Source: Streptomyces marinisediminis (GTDB taxonomy: Bacteria; Actinomycetota; Actinomycetes; Streptomycetales; Streptomycetaceae). From it: a stretch of DNA of 64,000 nucleotides. The notes below the pieces were generated by a model, which saw nothing but the letters and a program-made list of their open reading frames with translations, had not been told where the DNA came from and did no database searches. Positions 20,444 through 28,453 of this stretch are shown piece by piece (positions within the stretch are counted from its first letter, which is position 1; each line of letters begins with the position of its first letter). The DNA lies in assembly GCF_026262575.1 (NCBI RefSeq), contig NZ_JAPKFL010000006.1, positions 124,001 to 188,000 of the forward strand, read 5' to 3'. The position numbers and the translations under genes were made by a program.

Positions 20444-21841
20444 ATGCACACCATCGTCGTCGGCGGCGGCATCGCCGGCCTGGCCGCCGCCCACCGGCTG
20501 CTGACGCGCGGTGGCCCGCAGACGCGGGTCACGGTGCTGGAGGCCGCGGCCCGGCTCGGCGGCAAGCTGCGCACCGGCCGGATCGCCGGCGTCACCGTCG
20601 ACCTGGGCGCCGAGTCGCTCCTGGCCCGCCGCCCGGAGGCCGTGGGGCTCGCCCGCGCCGTGGGGCTGGAGGCGGCGCTGCAGGCCCCGGCCGTGGCCGG
20701 CGGCGCCCTGTGGACGCGCGGCGCCGTCCGCCCCATGCCGCGCGGCCACCTCATGGGAGTGCCCGGGGACCCGGCCGCCGTCGCGGGCGTCGTCTCCCCC
20801 GACGGGCTGGCCCGCGTCGCCGAGGACGCCGAGCGCGCGCCGACGCCGCTGGGCGACGACGTCACCGTGGGCGGCTACGTCGCCGAGCGGCTGGGCCGGG
20901 AGGTGGTCGACCGGCTCGTGGAACCGCTCCTCAGCGGCGTGTACGCCGGCGACGTCTACCGGATCTCGCTGCGCGCGGCGCTGCCGCAGCTCTACGAGGC
21001 CGCACGCACCGAGCCCTCGCTGCTGGCCGCCGTGCGCACGCTCCAGGAGCGGACGGCGCGCACGGCGGCGTCCGGACCGGTCTTCCAGGGCATCGCGGGG
21101 GGCGTGGGGCGGCTGCCCGGCGCGGTCGCCGACGCGGTGCGCGCGGCGGGCGGGCGGATCGCGACGGGCGTGGGCGCGCGCGGGCTGCGCCGCACGCCGG
21201 ACGGGTGGGAGGTGCGGGCCGACGACGGCGCGCACCGCGCGGACGCCGTCGTCCTCGCGCTGCCCGCCCCGGCCGCCGCCCGCCTGCTGCGCGACCAGGC
21301 CCCGGGCGCGGCCGAGGCGCTGGCGGGCGTGGAGTACGCCTCCATGGCGCTGTGCACTTTGGCCTTCCGCCGCGCCGACCTGGGCGGCGGCGTGCCCGCC
21401 GGCAGCGGCTTCCTCGTCCCCCCGGTGGACGGGCGCACCATCAAGGCGGCCACCTTCGCCAGCAACAAGTGGTCCTGGATCGCCGAGCAGGACCCGGAGC
21501 TGTTCGTTCTGCGGACCTCCGTGGGCCGCCACGGCGAGGAGGCCGTGCTGGAGCGGGACGACGCGGACCTGGTCGCCGCCTCGCTGCACGACCTGCGCGA
21601 CGCCGTCGGGCTCACCGCGCGCCCGGTCGCGGCCACCGTCACCCGCTGGCCGGACGGCCTGCCCCAGTACCCGGTCGGCCACCTGGAGCGGGTGGCCCGC
21701 GTGCGGGCCGCCGTCGCCCGGCTGCCCGGGCTCGCGCTGTGCGGCGCGGCCTACGAGGGCGTCGGCGTCCCCGCCTGTGTCGCCTCCGGCGAGCGGGCCG
21801 CCGACCGGACCCTGGAGCGGGCCGGCACGGGCCAGGGGTGA
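20444..21841 (+). CDS. hemY: FAD-dependent porphyrinogen oxidase (HemY/CgoX type)
   Basis: A 465-residue flavoprotein that oxidises coproporphyrinogen III to coproporphyrin III in the actinobacterial haem route (older name protoporphyrinogen oxidase, HemG). The FAD motif [16 protein letters not shown] is at the N-terminus, followed by [16 protein letters not shown]. The central region includes [10 protein letters not shown], and the C-terminal FAD-binding segment is [23 protein letters not shown] 20444 has GGGAGG upstream. It lies between hemE and hemQ, the next enzyme of the pathway. Confidence 0.93.
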   Translation: MHTIVVGGGIAGLAAAHRLLTRGGPQTRVTVLEAAARLGGKLRTGRIAGVTVDLGAESLLARRPEAVGLARAVGLEAALQAPAVAGGALWTRGAVRPMPRGHLMGVPGDPAAVAGVVSPDGLARVAEDAERAPTPLGDDVTVGGYVAERLGREVVDRLVEPLLSGVYAGDVYRISLRAALPQLYEAARTEPSLLAAVRTLQERTARTAASGPVFQGIAGGVGRLPGAVADAVRAAGGRIATGVGARGLRRTPDGWEVRADDGAHRADAVVLALPAPAAARLLRDQAPGAAEALAGVEYASMALCTLAFRRADLGGGVPAGSGFLVPPVDGRTIKAATFASNKWSWIAEQDPELFVLRTSVGRHGEEAVLERDDADLVAASLHDLRDAVGLTARPVAATVTRWPDGLPQYPVGHLERVARVRAAVARLPGLALCGAAYEGVGVPACVASGERAADRTLERAGTGQG

Positions 21842-21851
21842 GAATGGGGCC

Positions 21852-22571
21852 ATGACTGACGCCGCACCGCACAAGGCCCCCAACGCGGGGAAGAAGGCCA
21901 AGGATCTCAACGAGGTCATCCGCTACACCCTCTGGTCGGTCTTCCGGCTGCGGGACCTGCTCCCCGAGGACCGCTCCGGGTACGCCGAGGAGGTCGAGGA
22001 GCTGTTCGAGCGGCTCGCGGCGGACGACGTCACGGTGCGCGGCACGTACGACGTCTCCGGGCTGCGCGCCGACGCCGACGTGATGGTCTGGTGGCACGCG
22101 GAGACCGCCGACGCGCTCCAGGACGCCTACAACCGGTTCCGCCGCACCCGGCTGGGCCGTGCGCTGGAGCCGGTGTGGTCGAACATGGCGCTGCACCGGC
22201 CCGCCGAGTTCAACCGCTCGCACATCCCGGCGTTCCTGGCCGACGAGACGCCGCGCGCGTACGTGAGCGTCTACCCGTTCGTGCGCTCCTACGAGTGGTA
22301 CCTGCTGCCCGACGAGGAGCGGCGGCGCATGCTCGCCGACCACGGCAGGATGGCGCGCGGCTACCCGGACGTGCGCGCCAACACCGTCGCCTCCTTCTCG
22401 CTGGGCGACTACGAGTGGATGCTCGCCTTCGAGGCCGACGAGCTGCACCGCATCGTCGACCTGATGCGACACCTGCGCGGGTCGGAGGCGCGCCGCCACG
22501 TGCGCGAGGAGGTGCCGTTCTACACCGGCCGCCGCAAGACGCTCGCGCGGCTCGTCGCCGACCTGGCGTGA
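21852..22571 (+). CDS. hemQ: Coproheme decarboxylase (chlorite dismutase-like HemQ)
   Basis: A 239-residue haem-dependent enzyme that decarboxylates coproheme III to haem b, the last step of the coproporphyrin pathway. Family signatures: [14 protein letters not shown] near the N-terminus, [17 protein letters not shown] with the catalytic tyrosine, [17 protein letters not shown] where the proximal histidine is expected, and [18 protein letters not shown]. Length is normal. ATG 21852 is 10 bp after the hemY stop, so the three haem genes are probably cotranscribed. Confidence 0.94.
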   Translation: MTDAAPHKAPNAGKKAKDLNEVIRYTLWSVFRLRDLLPEDRSGYAEEVEELFERLAADDVTVRGTYDVSGLRADADVMVWWHAETADALQDAYNRFRRTRLGRALEPVWSNMALHRPAEFNRSHIPAFLADETPRAYVSVYPFVRSYEWYLLPDEERRRMLADHGRMARGYPDVRANTVASFSLGDYEWMLAFEADELHRIVDLMRHLRGSEARRHVREEVPFYTGRRKTLARLVADLA

Positions 22572-22709
22572 GCGGCGGCGGCCGAGCCCGGCGCGTGCGG
22601 TACGCGGGTGGTACGTGCGCCGGTCGGACAGGTGTGGGACCCGGCGTTCGGGGGAAAACCGCCGGGCCCCACGTTCAGTGGAACGAACGGCTCCGCTTCG
22701 CTGTTCCCG

Positions 22710-23570
22710 TCAGCGCGCGCTGTCCGCGACGAGTTCCGACACGCGCGTGAACCGGTACCCGCGCTCGCGCAGTTCCGGGACGACGCGGCGCACCGCCTCC
22801 GCCGTCGCGGGGGCGGCGCTGCGCGTGCAGTGCAGGACCACCACCGACCCCGGCCGCACCCCGGACAGCACCTGCCGCACCACCGCGTCGGCGTCCTCGG
22901 TGAACGGGTCGCCCCCGGCCACGTCCCACTGCACGACGGTCACGCCCGCCGGGGCGATCTCGCGCAGCGTGGCGTCGGTGTAGCACCCGCCGGGGAAACG
23001 GAAGTACGGCACCGGGTCGGGTACGCCCGCCGCCCGCAGGGCCGCGAAACCCTGCCGGACCTCCGCCAGCGCCCGCCCCGGCTCCAGGGCGGGCAGCCCG
23101 TGGCACGGCCGGGTGAAGGCGTAGTGGGAGTAGGAGTGGTTGGCGACCTCGAACAGCGGGTCGCGGCCGAGCGCGGCCGTCTGCCCGGGGTAGGTGCGGG
23201 CCCACATGCCGGTGACGAAGAAGGTGGCCGGCACCCGCTCGGCTTGGAGCAGCCCGACCAGCTCCGGGTTGTCGAAGGGCTCGCCTGCGGCGGCGCGCGG
23301 CCCCTGGTCGGCGGTCATGTCGGCGTCGAAGGTCAGGGCCACCGTCTTGTCCCGCGGCACGCGCCGTCCGTGGGCGAAGACGGGCGCCCGGCCGTCCCGG
23401 GTGAGCGGCAGCGTGGCGGGGCGGCGGGGCGCGGGTTCCCCGGCCGCGGCCTCGCGCGGGGCGGCGGAGGCCCGCTCGGCGTCCGGTGGCGGCCCGCCGG
23501 TGCCGCAGGCGGTGGCGGTCAGCGCCAGCGCGGCCAGCGCGAGGGCGACGGTGCGTGTACGGGTGGTCAC
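22710..23570 (-). CDS. Polysaccharide deacetylase lipoprotein (NodB homology domain)
   Basis: A 286-residue exported lipoprotein: LALTATACG gives a lipobox cysteine at about residue 22, followed by a Pro/Ala-rich linker. The NodB domain starts near residue 75. Its first motif is VALTFDADMTADQGP, where the usual TFDDG is replaced by TFDAD. The metal-binding His pair is in NHSYSHYAF, the arginine motif is FRFPGGCY, and the last motif is VVLHCTR. It may deacetylate peptidoglycan or another surface glycan. GTG 23570 lies 6 nt after TAATGT, so it is probably leaderless. It is convergent with hemQ. Confidence 0.88.
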   Translation of the reverse strand: MTTRTRTVALALAALALTATACGTGGPPPDAERASAAPREAAAGEPAPRRPATLPLTRDGRAPVFAHGRRVPRDKTVALTFDADMTADQGPRAAAGEPFDNPELVGLLQAERVPATFFVTGMWARTYPGQTAALGRDPLFEVANHSYSHYAFTRPCHGLPALEPGRALAEVRQGFAALRAAGVPDPVPYFRFPGGCYTDATLREIAPAGVTVVQWDVAGGDPFTEDADAVVRQVLSGVRPGSVVVLHCTRSAAPATAEAVRRVVPELRERGYRFTRVSELVADSAR

Positions 23571-23576
23571 CCTGCG

Positions 23577-23599
23577 ACATTAAGTGTGATGATCACACT
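23577..23599 (-). promoter_or_regulatory. Promoter of the deacetylase gene with a 17-bp perfect palindrome
   Basis: On the minus strand the -10-like TAATGT (23577-23582) lies 6 nt before the GTG start. Immediately upstream, 23583-23599 is a perfect palindrome, AGTGTGAT-G-ATCACACT, that exactly fills the expected -35/-10 spacer. This geometry is typical of repressor operators. The -35 (TGCCCG) is poor. The regulator is unknown. Confidence 0.65.
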
Positions 23600-23678
23600 C
23601 GGGCAGGTCGGCGTACTCCGCCCGGCCGACCGGCCGACCCGGGTGACGCCGCCGCCCCCTCGCCGACCGGGCGGCGCG

Positions 23679-24797
23679 TCAGTCCCCGGCGGGGCCCACC
23701 AGGGTCTCGCCGTCGCGGGCCAGCGCCGTCAGCCGGGAGATGGCGCGGAAGTACTTCTTGCGGTAGCCGCCCTTGAGCATGTCCTCGCCGAAGAGCGCGT
23801 CGAAGGGCCGGCCCGAGGCGACGACCGGGACCTCCCGGTCGTACAGCCGGTCGGCGAGCACCACCAGGCGCAGCGCCGTGGCCTGGTCGGGGACGGGGGT
23901 CAGGCCGGTGAGGCACACCGCGCGCACGCCCTCGCACAGCGCGCCGTAGCGGCTGGGGTGGACGGTGGCGAGGTGGTCCAGGAGGGCGGGGAAGGCGTCC
24001 AGGGTGGCGCCGGGGGTGCGCTGCGCCGCCCGCACCACCTCGGCCTCGGCGAACGGTGCCGGGGCCTGCGGCAGCCCGCGGTGCCGGTAGTCCTCGCCGT
24101 CGATGCGCAGCGGGCGGAAGTGGTCGGCCAGCCCCTGGATCTCGCGCAGGAAGTCCGCGGCGGCGAAGCGGCCCTCCCCGAGCCTGCCGGGCAGCGTGTT
24201 GGACGTCGCGGCCAGCGCCACGCCCTCGTCGACGAGGCGGCCCAGCAGCGTGGAGACGAGCACCGTGTCACCGGGGTCGTCGAGCTCGAACTCGTCGATG
24301 CACAGCAGCCGGTGCCCGGCGAGCGTGCGCACCGTCTGCTGGAAGCCGAGCGCGCCCACCAGGTTCGTCAGCTCCACGAAGGTGCCGAAGGCCTTGCGCT
24401 CGGGCGGTGCGTCCGTGGCGTGCCACAGGGAGGCCAGCAGGTGCGTCTTGCCGACGCCGTAGCCGCCGTCCAGGTAGACGCCGCGCGGGCCCCGCGGCGC
24501 GGCCGGACGGGAGCGGCGGAACCAGCGCCGCCGGCCGGAACCGGCCGGGGACGGGCCGCCGAGCGAGGCCGCGAAGCCGCGCAGCACCTCGACCGCCTCG
24601 GCCTGGCTGGGCTGGTCCGGGTCCGGGATGTAGGTGTCGAAGCGCACCGCGTCGAAGCGCGGCGGCGGGACCAGCTCCGCGACGAGCTGCTCGGCGGGCA
24701 CGTGCGGGTGCCGCTCGCTCAGCGCGCCGGGCGCCGCACCGGCGTCGCGCGCGGCCGTGGGCACGGAGTGGGAGGAGTGGGCAGCAGAGGACGACAC
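23679..24797 (-). CDS. zapE: AFG1/ZapE-like ATPase, cell division protein ZapE family
   Basis: A 372-residue AAA-type P-loop ATPase of the AFG1/ZapE family. Walker A is YLDGGYGVGKTHLLASL (about residue 110), Walker B is RLLCIDEFELDDPGD, and sensor 1 is LAATSNTLPGRLGEGRFA. In E. coli ZapE influences Z-ring stability; the role in actinobacteria is less clear. GTG 24797 is chosen because the -10-like TACAGT lies exactly 6 nt upstream on the minus strand (leaderless). An earlier in-frame start at 24854 would nearly meet the divergent gene. Confidence 0.87.
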   Translation of the reverse strand: MSSSAAHSSHSVPTAARDAGAAPGALSERHPHVPAEQLVAELVPPPRFDAVRFDTYIPDPDQPSQAEAVEVLRGFAASLGGPSPAGSGRRRWFRRSRPAAPRGPRGVYLDGGYGVGKTHLLASLWHATDAPPERKAFGTFVELTNLVGALGFQQTVRTLAGHRLLCIDEFELDDPGDTVLVSTLLGRLVDEGVALAATSNTLPGRLGEGRFAAADFLREIQGLADHFRPLRIDGEDYRHRGLPQAPAPFAEAEVVRAAQRTPGATLDAFPALLDHLATVHPSRYGALCEGVRAVCLTGLTPVPDQATALRLVVLADRLYDREVPVVASGRPFDALFGEDMLKGGYRKKYFRAISRLTALARDGETLVGPAGD

Positions 24798-24803
24798 GCT
24801 GCC

Positions 24804-24855
24804 ACTGTACGGGCCCGGGGCGGCCCCCTCGCGCGGCGGTGGCCCGTGCCACACT
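24804..24855. promoter_or_regulatory. Divergent leaderless -10 elements (zapE and pyrimidine reductase)
   Basis: Minus strand: TACAGT at 24804-24809 followed by 6 nt and GTG 24797. Plus strand: CACACT at 24850-24855 followed by 6 nt and ATG 24862. Both starts lack Shine-Dalgarno sequences. The two promoters face away from each other in a 64-bp gap, so their -35 regions would overlap. Confidence 0.45.
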
Positions 24856-24861
24856 GCGCGT

Positions 24862-25683
24862 ATGCGACGCCTGTTCCCCCCGCCCCCCGCCGCCCCCCGG
24901 GCCGCCCCGGACGCCGACCCCGCAGCGCCGGGCGAGACCGCGGACCGGGCCTGGAGCCTCGCGGAGCTGGCCGACGCCTACGCCTACCCGCCGCAGACCG
25001 GGCCGCGGGCCGCGCGGAGCTGGCTGCGCGCCAACATGGTGGCCTCGCTCGACGGCGCCGCCCACCACGAGGGCCGCTCGCAGCCCCTGTCCAACGACAC
25101 CGACATGCGCGTCTTCGGCGTGCTGCGCGCCCTCGCGGACGCCGTCGTCGTCGGCGCCGAGACCGTCCGCAAGGAGGGGTACCGCCCGGCCCGGGCCCGC
25201 CCCGCGTTCGCCGACCGGCGCGCGGCGGCCGGGCAGGCCCCCGCACCGGCCATCGCGGTGCTGAGCGCGAGCCTGGAGCTGGACTTCTCCGCCCCGCTGT
25301 TCACCGAACCCCGCACCCCGACCCTGGTACTCACCGGCGCCGGGGCGCCGGCGGACCGCGTGCACGCCGCCGAGGCGGCCGGTGCCCGGGTGGTCTTCGC
25401 CGGGGAGGGCGTGGGCGCCGACCCCGCCCGGGTGCCGGAGCTGCTGGCCGGGCACGGGCACTACCGGCTGCTCACCGAGGGCGGGCCGTGGGTGCTGGGC
25501 GAGTTCGCGGGCGCGGGCGTGCTGGACGAGCTGTGCCTGAGCCTCTCGCCCCGGGTCACCGCCGGGGAGGCGCCCCGGATCATGAACGGTCCGGCGCTGG
25601 AGGTCCCGGCCGACTTCACGCTGGAGTCGGTGCTTGAGGAGGCCGGTTTCCTCTTCACGCGCTACCGTCGGCGGGAAGGGTGA
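24862..25683 (+). CDS. RibD C-terminal-like pyrimidine reductase family protein
   Basis: A 273-residue protein with the dihydrofolate-reductase-like fold of the RibD C-terminal domain. After a Pro/Ala-rich N-terminus, SWLRANMVASLDGAAHHEGR is the substrate-binding start, DAVVVGAETVRKEGYRPARA the middle NADPH region, and LTEGGPWVLGEFAGAGVLDE the conserved glycine-rich loop. The deaminase domain of RibD is absent, so it may act on 5-amino-6-ribosylaminouracil phosphate or a related compound. ATG 24862 is divergent from zapE. Confidence 0.82.
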   Translation: MRRLFPPPPAAPRAAPDADPAAPGETADRAWSLAELADAYAYPPQTGPRAARSWLRANMVASLDGAAHHEGRSQPLSNDTDMRVFGVLRALADAVVVGAETVRKEGYRPARARPAFADRRAAAGQAPAPAIAVLSASLELDFSAPLFTEPRTPTLVLTGAGAPADRVHAAEAAGARVVFAGEGVGADPARVPELLAGHGHYRLLTEGGPWVLGEFAGAGVLDELCLSLSPRVTAGEAPRIMNGPALEVPADFTLESVLEEAGFLFTRYRRREG

Positions 25684-25684
25684 G

Positions 25685-25701
25685 CGGAACGTAGCGTTCC
25701 G
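25685..25701. promoter_or_regulatory. 17-bp perfect palindrome, possible TetR-type operator
   Basis: CGGAACG-TAG-CGTTCCG begins one base after the stop of the preceding gene, 81 bp before the next start. Its 7-3-7 layout is the same as the operator-like element before the glycosyltransferase gene at 37143-37159. It could alternatively act as a small hairpin. Confidence 0.5.
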
Positions 25702-25782
25702 GTCCTCCGAGGCGGCCGGGCGTCCGGGGCGGTCCGCGGACGGCCGGACGGAGGGGGCCGGACGGAGGGAAGGGCACCTGCC

Positions 25783-26250
25783 GTGTTCACGACCGTGCTG
25801 ATGATCGAGAAGCCGCTGGTGCCGGTCGACGTGGAGCTGGTGACCACCCTGCACGGCGCGGAGGAGGTCTCCTTCGTCGTCCTGATGCAGCCCCGCGGCC
25901 GGCAGGACCGGCTGCTGCGCGCGCTGGACGACGTGGCGCTGGGGGAGCTGGAGGACGCCGTCCACGAGGCCGACGTCCCCGAGGGCGACCAGGCGCTGTC
26001 GCCCGACCGGCTCGCCCTGGAGCACGCGCTGAGGTCGCTGCGCGAGACGGGGGCCGAGGCCGTCGGGCAGCTCGTGGACGAGCACCCGCTGGACGTGCTG
26101 GCCTCCGTGGTCGAGCAGACCGGGGCGGACGAGGTCATCGTGCTTACCTCGCCGCACGTGGTGGAGGAGTTCTTCCACCGCGACTGGGCCTCGCGCGCGC
26201 GGCACAAGGTCGGCGTGCCCGTGCTGCGCCTCTTCGCCCACGCGCAGTGA
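25783..26250 (+). CDS. Usp-like protein (often labelled indole-3-glycerol phosphate synthase)
   Basis: A 155-residue protein. The N-terminal VLMIEKPLVPVDVELVTTL and the C-terminal DEVIVLTSPHVVEEFFHRDW followed by GVPVLRLF have the alternating beta/alpha layout of the universal stress protein/HUP fold. Homologues in Streptomyces are sometimes called indole-3-glycerol phosphate synthase, but it is too short and lacks the TrpC barrel. GTG 25783 has GAGGGAAGG about 10 nt upstream. Function unknown. It precedes murC by 139 bp. Confidence 0.65.
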   Translation: MFTTVLMIEKPLVPVDVELVTTLHGAEEVSFVVLMQPRGRQDRLLRALDDVALGELEDAVHEADVPEGDQALSPDRLALEHALRSLRETGAEAVGQLVDEHPLDVLASVVEQTGADEVIVLTSPHVVEEFFHRDWASRARHKVGVPVLRLFAHAQ

Positions 26251-26389
26251 CGCCCGGCGCGCCGCACGCCGTCGGCGGGCGCGCCCCGCAGCGCCGCCGG
26301 TGTCCCGCGGCGGCCCGCCCGGGTGCGAGAATCGGCCCGGACGCCGGGGGCCGCACGCGGCCCCGCACCGACCCGAGGGAGACCCGCAC

Positions 26390-27889
26390 ATGGCAGCCGC
26401 TGCCCCGTCCGGCATGGACAAACCGCACTTCATCGGCATCGGTGGGGCCGGGATGTCGGGCATCGCCAAGATCCTCGCCCAGCGGGGCGCGCGGGTCTCG
26501 GGCAGCGACGCCAAGGAGTCGGGCGCCCTGGCCGCGCTGCGGGGGCTCGGGGTGCGCGTGCACCTCGGGCACGCCGCCGAGCACCTCGCACCCGACGCGA
26601 CGTCCGTCGTCGTCTCCTCCGCCATCCGCGCCGACAACCCCGAGCTGGCCGCAGCCGCCGAGCGCGGCGTGCCCGTGGTCCACCGCTCCGACGCGCTGGC
26701 CGGCCTGATGACCGGGCTGCGCACCATCGCCGTCGCCGGGACGCACGGCAAGACCACCACCACCTCCATGCTCGCCGTCAGCCTGCGCAGCCTGGGCCGG
26801 GACCCGTCCTACGCGATCGGCGGCGACCTCGACGGCCCCGGCAGCAACGCCCACCACGGGACGGGCGAGATCTTCGTCGCCGAGGCGGACGAGAGCGACC
26901 GCAGCTTCCACGCCTACGCCCCCGAGGTGGCGATCGTCCTCAACGTCGAACTCGACCACCACGCCAACTACGCCTCGATGGAGGAAATCTACGCCTCCTT
27001 CGAGACCTTCGTGTGCAGGGTGCGCCCCGGCGGCACGCTGGTGGTCTCCGCCGACCACGACGGCGCCCGGGAGCTGACGCGGCGGGTGCGGGAGGCGGCG
27101 CACCTGACCGTCACCACCTACGGCGAGTCGGCCGACGCCGACGTGCGCGTCCTGGACGTCACCGCCCACGGGCTGACCAGCGAGGTGACCGTCGCCCTCG
27201 GCGGCGAGCGGGCCGCGGGCGCCCAGGAGGCCGCGGGCGCCCAAGCGGCCGAGGGCGCGCGGGAGGCCGGGGGCGCGCGGGAGGCCGGGGGGCCCGAGCG
27301 GCTCACCTTCACCGTGTCCGTGCCCGGCCGGCACTACGCGCACAACGCCGTCGCCGCGCTCGCGGCCGGCGTCGCCGCCGGGGTGCCGGCCGCCGAGCTG
27401 GCGCCCGCGCTGGCCGCCTACACCGGCGTCGGGCGCCGCCTCCAGCTCGTCGGCGAGCGCGCGGGCGTGCGCGTCGTCGACTCCTACGCGCACCACCCCA
27501 GCGAGATGACCGCCGACCTGGAGGCCATGCGCGCCGCCGCCCCCGACGGGCGAGTGCTGGTCGTCTTCCAGCCGCACCTGTTCAGCCGCACCCGGGAGCT
27601 GGGCGCCGAGATGGGCGCCGCGCTGGCCGGCGCCGACGCCGCGCTCGTCCTGGACGTCTACCCGGCCCGCGAGGACCCGATCCCCGGCGTCACCAGCGCG
27701 CTGGTCACCGACGCCGCCCGCGCCCGCAGCGCCGACGTCACCCCCGTCGCGGGACTGGACGCCGTACCGGAGGCCGTCGCCGGAATGGCCAAGCCGGGTG
27801 ATCTGGTTCTCACCATGGGCGCCGGGGACGTCACCGAAGTCGGCCCGAGGATCCTGGCGCGGCTGGACCCGAGCGGAGGAGGGCACTGA
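26390..27889 (+). CDS. murC: UDP-N-acetylmuramate--L-alanine ligase
   Basis: A 499-residue ATP-dependent ligase that adds the first alanine to UDP-N-acetylmuramic acid in peptidoglycan synthesis. Visible features: the substrate-domain motif FIGIGGAGMSGIAKIL near residue 15, the ATP loop VAGTHGKTTTTSML near 117, EADESDRSF, the LNVELDHHANY region, and SYAHHPSEM in the C-terminal domain. A run of five Ala/Gly/Arg/Gln/Glu hexapeptides at about residues 275-300 is extra to the family (DNA repeat at 27212-27288). This copy lies outside the dcw cell-division cluster, as in other Streptomyces. The stop overlaps the msrB start (TGATG). Confidence 0.93.
   Translation: MAAAAPSGMDKPHFIGIGGAGMSGIAKILAQRGARVSGSDAKESGALAALRGLGVRVHLGHAAEHLAPDATSVVVSSAIRADNPELAAAAERGVPVVHRSDALAGLMTGLRTIAVAGTHGKTTTTSMLAVSLRSLGRDPSYAIGGDLDGPGSNAHHGTGEIFVAEADESDRSFHAYAPEVAIVLNVELDHHANYASMEEIYASFETFVCRVRPGGTLVVSADHDGARELTRRVREAAHLTVTTYGESADADVRVLDVTAHGLTSEVTVALGGERAAGAQEAAGAQAAEGAREAGGAREAGGPERLTFTVSVPGRHYAHNAVAALAAGVAAGVPAAELAPALAAYTGVGRRLQLVGERAGVRVVDSYAHHPSEMTADLEAMRAAAPDGRVLVVFQPHLFSRTRELGAEMGAALAGADAALVLDVYPAREDPIPGVTSALVTDAARARSADVTPVAGLDAVPEAVAGMAKPGDLVLTMGAGDVTEVGPRILARLDPSGGGH
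27212..27288 (+). repeat. In-frame 18-bp tandem repeats inside murC
   Basis: Two near-identical 18-bp copies (27212-27229 and 27230-27247) are followed by a divergent unit, and two identical 18-bp copies of GGGCGCGCGGGAGGCCGG occur at 27253-27270 and 27271-27288. In protein they encode about five A-x-G-A-x-x hexapeptides, consistent with slippage expansion of a surface loop. Confidence 0.85.
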
Positions 27890-28296
27890 TGGCCTACGAC
27901 ATCGACAAGCCGGACGAGCAGTGGCGCGCGGAACTCACCGACGAGGAGTACCGGGTGCTGCGCCAGGCGGGCACCGAACCCCCCTTCACCGGCGAGTACA
28001 CCGACACCGAGACCGAGGGCGTCTACTCCTGTCGCGCCTGCGGCGCCGAGCTGTTCCGCTCCGACACCAAGTTCGCCTCGCACTGCGGGTGGCCCTCCTT
28101 CTACGACCCCGCCGACACCTCGGCCGTCGAGCTGATCGACGACTTCTCCTTCGGCATGACCCGCACCGAGGTGCGCTGCGCCCGCTGCGGGTCGCACCTG
28201 GGCCACGTCTTCCGCGGTGAGGGCTACCCGACGCCCACGGACGAGCGCTACTGCATCAACTCCGTCTCCCTGCGGCTGACGCCGAAGGAGGGCTGA
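27889..28296 (+). CDS. msrB: Peptide-methionine (R)-S-oxide reductase
   Basis: A 135-residue enzyme that reduces the R form of methionine sulfoxide in proteins. The zinc site is made by CRAC near residue 49 and CARC near 98. The substrate region is FASHCGWPSFYDP, and the catalytic cysteine is in ERYCINSVSL near the C-terminus. The ATG shares bases with the murC stop (TGATG), so translation is likely coupled. Both the sequence and the length fit the family well. Confidence 0.95.
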   Translation: MAYDIDKPDEQWRAELTDEEYRVLRQAGTEPPFTGEYTDTETEGVYSCRACGAELFRSDTKFASHCGWPSFYDPADTSAVELIDDFSFGMTRTEVRCARCGSHLGHVFRGEGYPTPTDERYCINSVSLRLTPKEG

Positions 28297-28310
28297 GCGC
28301 GGCCGGACGG

Positions 28311-28351
28311 GAGCGCGGCCGGCCGGGTCCACAGCCCGCCGGGCCGCGCTC
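28311..28351 (+). terminator. Hairpin terminator after msrB
   Basis: GAGCGCGGCC at 28311-28320 pairs with GGCCGCGCTC at 28342-28351. A second, imperfect GC-rich stem lies inside the loop. It is 15 bp past the msrB stop. Confidence 0.5.
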
Positions 28352-28453
28352 ACCGCGCTCCGGGCGCCTGGTGCCGCACGGCGCGGGGCGCGGCGCCACC
28401 CCGACGCCCGCCCCGCCTTGACCGGGGAGAAGGGGCGGCGAACAATTTCCAGC

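Noticed and set aside
25783..26250. Indole-3-glycerol phosphate synthase identity for the 155-residue protein
   Set aside because: It lacks the TrpC barrel motifs and is far too short. A Usp-like fold explains it better.
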